NCBI GenBank assembly: GCA_021106655.1
Contig: JAIOTT010000054.1
Coordinates: forward strand, 1-12,043
Origin: Bacteroidales bacterium
GTDB lineage: Bacteria; Bacteroidota; Bacteroidia; Bacteroidales; SMBSF77
Direction: 5' to 3'
Length of the DNA stretch: 12,043 nucleotides
Part shown: in pieces, positions 7,752 through 12,043 of the stretch
Position numbering within the stretch: position 1 is the stretch's first letter
Layout of the letters: the number at the start of each line of letters is the position of its first letter
The notes under the pieces: generated by a model
Seen by the model: only the letters and a program-made list of their open reading frames with translations
Told to the model about the DNA's origin: nothing
Database searches by the model: none
Translations under genes and position numbers: made by a program

Positions 7752-8945
7752 ATGAAAAGGATTGTAATTCTATTAATTGGAGTATTCATGTTTGCTGGCT
7801 TAAATGCTCAGAATTCTAAAGTTGTGAGTGCTTATAATTATTTAAGGAATGGCCAGCTGGACAAAGCAAAAGAAGCTATAGATGCAGCTTCAGTACATAT
7901 TAAGACTAAAGATGCTGCGAAAACATGGTTTTATCGCGGGAATATATATCTAGCTATACAAGTCAGTGAGGAGGAAAAGTATAATAATCTTGATCCTAAC
8001 GCTTTGATTGAAGCTTATGATTCATATCAAAAAGCTATATCTATCGATGATAAGGTAATTAATACAAATTTACGACCATCTACACCTATGCAGGGACTTT
8101 ATTTTTGTGGTGACCAGTTTTACAATGTGGGAGTAAAACTATATAATAATAAAAAGTATGCTGAAGCAACTGAAAGCTTTGTTACTGCTGTCAAATCAAA
8201 TAACATTTTTGGGAAGACGGACAGCCTTGCAATGTTTAATGCAGCGTTATGTGCAGAGCTTGCAGAAAAGCCGGAGATAGCAAAAAAGTATTACATCCAA
8301 TTATTAAAGCTTAATTACACTAAACCTACTATATATACCTCATTAGCTGGTATTTACAAGAGTGAAGATAATTCTGAAAAAGAAATTGAAATTATTGAAA
8401 AGGGGAGGAAGACTTTTCCGCATGATTTTAACTTGATAAGTGCAGAAACAAATTATCATCTCTCTGCGGGAAATTCCGAAAAAGCATTAGAGTTACTGAA
8501 TATAGCTATTGAAAAGGATCCTGAAAACCAAACATTGTATTTTGCAATAGGGAGCAACTATAATTCCATAGTTGATGATACAGCTAAAACCGTTGAAGAA
8601 CGTGCAAATGGATTTATTGAAGCCGAAAAATCATATATAAAAGCAATAGAGATTGATAGCGCATATTTTGACCCTATATACAACCTTGGCGCATTATATT
8701 TTAATGAAGGAATTAAGATATTTGAGGTAGCAGATGGTATCAGTGATTTTGAACTTTATGCTGTTGAAAAGGAAAAGTATGATGCTATGTGGGCTAAAGC
8801 ATTGCCTTATCTGGAAAGGGCTCTTGAAATTGATGGTGAGAATCTTAATACATTGATCTCTCTTAAACAATTATATGCAAGGACAAACCAACCTGAAAAA
8901 CTAAAGAAAGTAAATGAGAAATTGAAAGAGGTGCAGGGACAGTAA
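7752..8945 (+). CDS. Exported tetratricopeptide-repeat protein
   Basis: A 397-aa protein with a Sec signal peptide: Lys-Arg n-region, hydrophobic core 4-16, and likely cleavage after LNA at residues 19/20, leaving Gln at the mature N-terminus. There is no lipobox cysteine, so it should be soluble in the periplasm. The rest is helical TPR-like repeats, for example around 24-45, 57-99, 122-150, 160-190, 193-224, 227-257, 261-302 and 340-371. Typical tails are A-I-E-K-D-P (252-257), AIEID (298-302) and ALEID (367-371). No catalytic domain is visible, so a scaffold or protein-interaction role is the most that can be said. It follows gyrA by 93 bp with no convincing terminator or promoter between them, so cotranscription is possible. 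I recall TPR proteins next to gyrA in other Bacteroidota, which suggests a conserved neighbour of unknown purpose. Confidence 0.85.
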   Translation: MKRIVILLIGVFMFAGLNAQNSKVVSAYNYLRNGQLDKAKEAIDAASVHIKTKDAAKTWFYRGNIYLAIQVSEEEKYNNLDPNALIEAYDSYQKAISIDDKVINTNLRPSTPMQGLYFCGDQFYNVGVKLYNNKKYAEATESFVTAVKSNNIFGKTDSLAMFNAALCAELAEKPEIAKKYYIQLLKLNYTKPTIYTSLAGIYKSEDNSEKEIEIIEKGRKTFPHDFNLISAETNYHLSAGNSEKALELLNIAIEKDPENQTLYFAIGSNYNSIVDDTAKTVEERANGFIEAEKSYIKAIEIDSAYFDPIYNLGALYFNEGIKIFEVADGISDFELYAVEKEKYDAMWAKALPYLERALEIDGENLNTLISLKQLYARTNQPEKLKKVNEKLKEVQGQ

Positions 8946-8957
8946 GAATTGATTGAT

Positions 8958-8989
8958 GATTAGCGATTGTAGATTAGCGGTTGTAGATT
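8958..8989. repeat. 14-bp tandem repeat built of 7-bp units, downstream of the TPR gene
   Basis: GATTAGCGATTGTA (8958-8971) is followed directly by GATTAGCGGTTGTA (8972-8985) and a partial GATT (8986-8989). Each 14-mer splits into two similar heptamers, GATTAGC and G(A/G)TTGTA. A short inverse of the heptamer core, CGCTAAT, occurs at 9009-9015 and could pair with ATTAGCG in RNA. Confidence 0.7.
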
Positions 8990-9036
8990 TATATCAAGAA
9001 TCAAAAGTCGCTAATTGTTATTCAAAAATCAATATG

Positions 9037-9070
9037 GGAGGGTAGTTAGTAAATATCCTCCTTTATTATT
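9037..9070 (+). terminator. Possible terminator after the TPR gene
   Basis: GGAGGGTA (9037-9044) pairs with TATCCTCC (9054-9061) as an 8-bp stem with one G-U pair and a 9-nt loop. It is followed by the T-rich tract TTTATTATT (9062-9070). It lies about 90 bp past the TPR stop. On the minus strand the G-U becomes an A-C mismatch and the tail is poorer, so it better serves the plus-strand unit gyrA-TPR. Confidence 0.5.
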
Positions 9071-9205
9071 AATAATCCTATTTAACATAATATATATTAT
9101 ACGCTTATATTATTACAAAATAGATGCACAACACATTATGTAGATATTATCTAAATTTAGGTGTTGAATTAAATTTCTAATAAATTCTTAGTAAATGATT
9201 TAACT

Positions 9206-11281
9206 CTACGAATTCTTCTTTTCCTCCAGCTTCTTTATTACTTCTTCCTGAAGTGATTTTGACAATGGAGTATATTTATGAAACTCCATAGAGAAGTTTG
9301 CCCTGCCACTGGATAAGTTTCGGAGTTGTGTTGCATAACCAAACATTTCAACCAGTGGTACAAAACCATTCAATTTTTGGGAACCTTTCCTGTAACGGCG
9401 CATAGATTCAATTTTCCCGCGCTTCTTGTTAAGGTTTCCTATCACACCTCCAATATGTTCGTCAGGTGTATTAATTTCGATTTTCATCATAGGCTCCATC
9501 AAAATAGGATTTGCTTTCTTAAACCCATCTCTGAAGCAAATTGAAGCACAAGTCTGGAATGCCATATCAGAAGAATCAACCGGGTGGAATTTTCCGTCCA
9601 GAAGCACTACTTTTATATCTACTACAGGAAAGCCGGAAAGTATGCCTCTGTCCATGGTTTTAATAATTCCTTTATTTACAGATGGAATATATTCAGCTGG
9701 AATATTCCCACCTTTTATCTTATCAATAAATTCATATCCCTTTCCATTATTTGGCTCAATCCGCATTAGTGTTTGAGCAAACTGACCTTTTCCCCCGGTC
9801 TGTTTTGTATGTCTGTATTCTACTTTAATTTCATTTGTAATAGTCTCTCTATAAGCTACTGAAGGCTCACCTACTTCAACTTCAACTTTAAACTCATCTT
9901 TAATCCTGTCCATGATGATCTCAAGATGCAATTCTCCCATTCCCGAAACAATAGTTTCGTCGGTTTCTTCATTATATCTGGCATTAAATGAAGGATCCTC
10001 ATTGGAAAGTTTAGCAAGCGCCTCTCCTAGTTTTTTCTGATCTTTTTGTTTTGCCGGATTGATCTTAGTTTCGATTACCGTCGGCACAACGTGTATTGAT
10101 TCCAGCAAGAGTTTATTATTTACATCACATAAAGTATCACCGGTCTTAGTATTTTTCATGCCAATAAGCGCAACAATGTCTCCCGGGCCTGCGCCGGATA
10201 TTTCTTCTCGATCTTTCGCACTGATCTTAAGTATTCTTCCAACTCTTTCGTTTCTTCCTTTGGTTGAGTTAACTATGGGCATACCGCGTTCCAGTTTACC
10301 TGAATATATCCTTATAAATGTTTGTTGTCCAACATAAGGATCATTGATAATTTTAAAAGCCAATGCAGAAAATGGTTCATTCAAACAAGGAGTTCTCCTA
10401 ATAATATTTTCCTCGTTATCAACCTCATGACCTAATGTGGCACCAACATCTATTGGTGATGGTAAATAATCAGTAACAGCATCAAGAAGAAGCTGAACAC
10501 CTTTATTTTTATATGCTGCACCACAGAATACCGGTGTAATTAAAAGTTTTAAAGTAGCATCTCTGACAGCCTTGTTAAGTAATTCAGCTGAAACATCCTT
10601 TTCATCAAGATACAACTCCATTATTTCATCGTTATAATCTGCAAGCTTTTCTACAACAAGCATTCTGGCCTCTTCATATTTCAGATGATATTTGTCAGGA
10701 ATTGGACATTCTTCACGTTTGAAATCATCGAAAATATATGCTTTTCCTTCCAATAAATCAATAACACCCTCAAATTCTTCTTCTACACCCATAGGAAGTT
10801 GTAAAGCTATAGCATTAGCATCAAGGTATTTATTCATTTGTGATACAGCTGCGTGAAAATCAGCCCCTGCCCTATCCATTTTATTAACAAATGCAATCCG
10901 GGGAACTTTATACTTATCAGCTTGATTCCAAACTGTTTCCGATTGAGGTTCTACACCACCCACAGCACAAAATACTGCGATCATTCCATCTATAACTCTC
11001 AGTGATCTTTCTACTTCTATTGTAAAGTCGACATGGCCAGGAGTATCAATTAAATTAATGTTAGATTCATTCCATTTGCATGATATTGCTGCAGAGGCAA
11101 TAGTGATACCTCTCTCCTGCTCCTGTTTCATAAAATCCATTGTGGCTTCACCATCATGGACTTCACCTGTTTTTCTGCTAACACCTGTATAAAAGAGGAT
11201 TCTTTCTGTTAAAGTGGTTTTACCGGCATCAATATGTGCTGCGATACCAATGTTTCTTATGTTGTTTAATGATGGGTTCAT
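9206..11281 (-). CDS. fusA: Translation elongation factor G (EF-G), located outside a str operon
   Basis: A 691-aa ribosomal GTPase that drives translocation of tRNA and mRNA and, with RRF, ribosome recycling. The G domain is intact: P-loop AHIDAGKT (15-22), switch I RGIT (57-60), DTPGH (79-83) with catalytic His83, NKMD (133-136) and a G5-like GAAYKN (254-259). Domain II follows (about 300-385). Domain III includes SGMGELHLEII (446-456), domain IV has the tip loop HTKQTGGKGQF (491-501), and domain V has GGVIGNLNKKRG (611-622) and FGYATQLRNLSSGRA (647-661). Length is normal. No rpsL, rpsG or tuf is adjacent, unlike the usual str-operon fusA. Because many Bacteroidota carry more than one EF-G, this may be a second paralogue, but that cannot be decided from the window. 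All GTPase motifs are present, so it is not a GTPase-dead form. The ATG at 11281 has no clear Shine-Dalgarno sequence. Confidence 0.95.
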   Translation of the reverse strand: MNPSLNNIRNIGIAAHIDAGKTTLTERILFYTGVSRKTGEVHDGEATMDFMKQEQERGITIASAAISCKWNESNINLIDTPGHVDFTIEVERSLRVIDGMIAVFCAVGGVEPQSETVWNQADKYKVPRIAFVNKMDRAGADFHAAVSQMNKYLDANAIALQLPMGVEEEFEGVIDLLEGKAYIFDDFKREECPIPDKYHLKYEEARMLVVEKLADYNDEIMELYLDEKDVSAELLNKAVRDATLKLLITPVFCGAAYKNKGVQLLLDAVTDYLPSPIDVGATLGHEVDNEENIIRRTPCLNEPFSALAFKIINDPYVGQQTFIRIYSGKLERGMPIVNSTKGRNERVGRILKISAKDREEISGAGPGDIVALIGMKNTKTGDTLCDVNNKLLLESIHVVPTVIETKINPAKQKDQKKLGEALAKLSNEDPSFNARYNEETDETIVSGMGELHLEIIMDRIKDEFKVEVEVGEPSVAYRETITNEIKVEYRHTKQTGGKGQFAQTLMRIEPNNGKGYEFIDKIKGGNIPAEYIPSVNKGIIKTMDRGILSGFPVVDIKVVLLDGKFHPVDSSDMAFQTCASICFRDGFKKANPILMEPMMKIEINTPDEHIGGVIGNLNKKRGKIESMRRYRKGSQKLNGFVPLVEMFGYATQLRNLSSGRANFSMEFHKYTPLSKSLQEEVIKKLEEKKNS

Positions 11282-11292
11282 TACTTGAAAAT

Positions 11293-11329
11293 AGTTATAA
11301 GTTATTAGTTATAAGTTATTTGTTATAAG
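11293..11329. repeat. 14-bp tandem repeat built of 7-bp units in the fusA leader
   Basis: AGTTATAAGTTATT occurs twice without change (11293-11306 and 11307-11320). A third partial copy, TGTTATAAG (11321-11329), has one mismatch. Each unit is two heptamers, AGTTATA and AGTTATT. The block begins 12 bp upstream of the fusA ATG and lies inside the leader predicted from the promoter at 11358-11365. Confidence 0.85.
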
Positions 11330-11357
11330 AGAATTTATTTTTATTTTTAAAAGCCTG

Positions 11358-11387
11358 CAAAAGTAATAATATTTTTCAGAAAATAAA
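11358..11387 (-). promoter_or_regulatory. Probable fusA promoter
   Basis: Minus-strand TACTTTTG (11358-11365) fits the TAnnTTTG -7 box. A near-match to the -33 box, TTTA (11384-11387), lies 18 bp upstream. Transcription would begin roughly 70 nt before the ATG, so the tandem repeat 11293-11329 would be transcribed. Confidence 0.45.
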
Positions 11388-11429
11388 CTAATATCATATT
11401 TGAAATTCTCTATACTTATCAACAATAAT

Positions 11430-11454
11430 AAAAAAAGCCCCGAAGTTCGGGGCT
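11430..11454 (-). terminator. Rho-independent terminator of the beta-propeller protein gene
   Basis: The GC-rich stem AGCCCCG (11436-11442) with CGGGGCT (11448-11454) has a 5-nt loop. On the minus strand it is followed by U residues from the A run 11430-11436. It lies 35 bp after the stop codon at 11490. A T run at 11464-11470 on the plus strand is too far from the stem to make it an efficient bidirectional terminator. Confidence 0.88.
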
Positions 11455-11489
11455 AAATAGAAGTTTTTTTAACTTGATTTTAAAATATC

Positions 11490-12043
11490 CTATCTTGTTT
11501 TTACTTTACTCACAACTTTATTTTCATAAACATAAACAAACTCACCCTCAAGTGACATGCTAGTAACAGCTCCCTTCTTTGCTTTGAACTCTTTATAATT
11601 GCATGTATTAAGATCAAATGCAGCAATATCAGCTTTTGCAGTTTTTATTATTACAAGGTCATCAATCCTGTCCTCAAGCTTTGAAGATTTATAACTTCCT
11701 TTATTAATCAGGTCACCATTGGAGGCTTTGAAGGTTGATATCCCCTTCTCTCCAATCACAACAATAACATCCTCTTTAAAAGGCAATATCATTGCAGCCT
11801 GCCCAACACCTCCTTTAGAAACCGGAACTTCATATAGTTCTTCTCCGTTGTCAATGTTAAGTGAATACAAAGCTTTTCCTGAGCAAACAATGTAATAATC
11901 TCCCACAGTAATTCCGTTAGTAATTCCTTTTTTAAATTTTTCAGATTCCCATGCCAGGGTACCATCCTTTGTATTTAATGCCTGTATCCCAAATGGTTTT
12001 ATCTTCGGGAATATTTTTCCCCATTCGGAAATCACATAATCAC
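11490..12043 (-). CDS. Beta-propeller (PQQ-like repeat) protein, 3' part only
   Basis: The last 184 codons of a gene that continues past the right edge. The frame stays open to the edge, reading DYVISEWG just inside it, so the GTG at 12033-12035 is an internal valine and not a start. The sequence shows PQQ-like/quinoprotein-type repeats of the form L-N-x-x-x-G-x-x-x-W/Y: ALNTKDGTLAW, SLNIDNGEELY, TFKASNGDLIN and AFDLNTCNYKEF. They are spaced about 40 residues apart, as expected for blades of a beta-propeller. Such domains occur in PQQ dehydrogenases, BamB-like assembly factors and many uncharacterised surface or periplasmic proteins. Nothing visible shows cofactor binding, so I assign a fold and no function. 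The N-terminus, and any signal peptide, is outside the window. It has its own terminator and is separate from fusA. Confidence 0.75.
   Translation of the reverse strand, partial: DYVISEWGKIFPKIKPFGIQALNTKDGTLAWESEKFKKGITNGITVGDYYIVCSGKALYSLNIDNGEELYEVPVSKGGVGQAAMILPFKEDVIVVIGEKGISTFKASNGDLINKGSYKSSKLEDRIDDLVIIKTAKADIAAFDLNTCNYKEFKAKKGAVTSMSLEGEFVYVYENKVVSKVKTR

Larger units (their letters stand above)
8946..9205. other. Convergent intergenic region between the TPR gene and fusA
   Basis: This 260-bp AT-rich region has no plausible gene. It contains the heptamer-based tandem repeat at 8958-8989, a possible plus-strand terminator at 9037-9070, and A/T palindromes at 9065-9076 and 9087-9100 that are low in information. 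I found no convincing terminator for fusA on the minus strand. Confidence 0.55.

Noticed and set aside
8958..8989. CRISPR array reading of the repeats at 8958-8989 and 11293-11329
   Set aside because: Units are 14 bp, adjacent with no spacers, and only two to three copies. No cas genes are nearby.
9065..9100. A/T palindromes ATTATTAATAAT and ATAATATATATTAT
   Set aside because: Pure A/T palindromes of this size are common by chance in such AT-rich intergenic DNA and nothing else supports a site.
9326..9776. Open frames antisense to fusA, as well as those antisense to clpC (2213-2431, 2894-3415), gyrA (6896-7231) and the dehydrogenase (720-941)
   Set aside because: They are fully covered by strongly conserved coding frames on the other strand, their products show no domain-like composition, and none has its own start signals.

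Overview
The window looks like a chromosomal core region from an AT-rich member of the Bacteroidota, probably an environmental Bacteroidales/Marinilabiliales-like organism. Three things point there: the GyrA sequence (degenerate GyrA box with a second RGGKG loop late in the C-terminal domain), a Sec signal peptide ending in A|Q on the TPR protein, and candidate promoters of the Bacteroidota type (TTTG about 20 bp before TAnnTTTG) with little use of strong Shine-Dalgarno sites. The lineage below phylum is inference. There are no tRNAs, rRNAs, CRISPR arrays, transposases or phage genes.

Layout, left to right. 41-1950: a monocistronic minus-strand acyl-CoA dehydrogenase gene (594 aa) with a good terminator and a good promoter. 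2016-4660: minus-strand clpC, the Hsp100 unfoldase of the ClpCP protease, broken by one in-frame TAA at 3671-3673 but otherwise open from start to stop. 4661-5057: a 397-bp divergent intergenic region holding a perfect 14-bp inverted repeat. 5058-7658: plus-strand gyrA (866 aa). 7752-8945: plus-strand gene for an exported TPR protein, possibly cotranscribed with gyrA. 8946-9205: convergent intergenic region with a heptamer-based tandem repeat and a possible terminator. 9206-11281: minus-strand fusA-type elongation factor G (691 aa), alone rather than in a str operon, with another heptamer-based tandem repeat in its leader. 11436-12043: terminator and 3' part of a minus-strand beta-propeller (PQQ-like repeat) protein that runs off the window.

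The genes are mostly housekeeping: lipid oxidation, proteolysis, DNA supercoiling and translation. They do not form one pathway. The only plausible functional neighbourhood is clpC / gyrA / TPR, which I recall as a recurring arrangement in this phylum. I see no convincing new defence, mobile or biosynthetic system. The observations most worth checking are the clpC nonsense codon, the clpC-gyrA inverted repeat, and the pair of 7-bp-period repeats flanking fusA.
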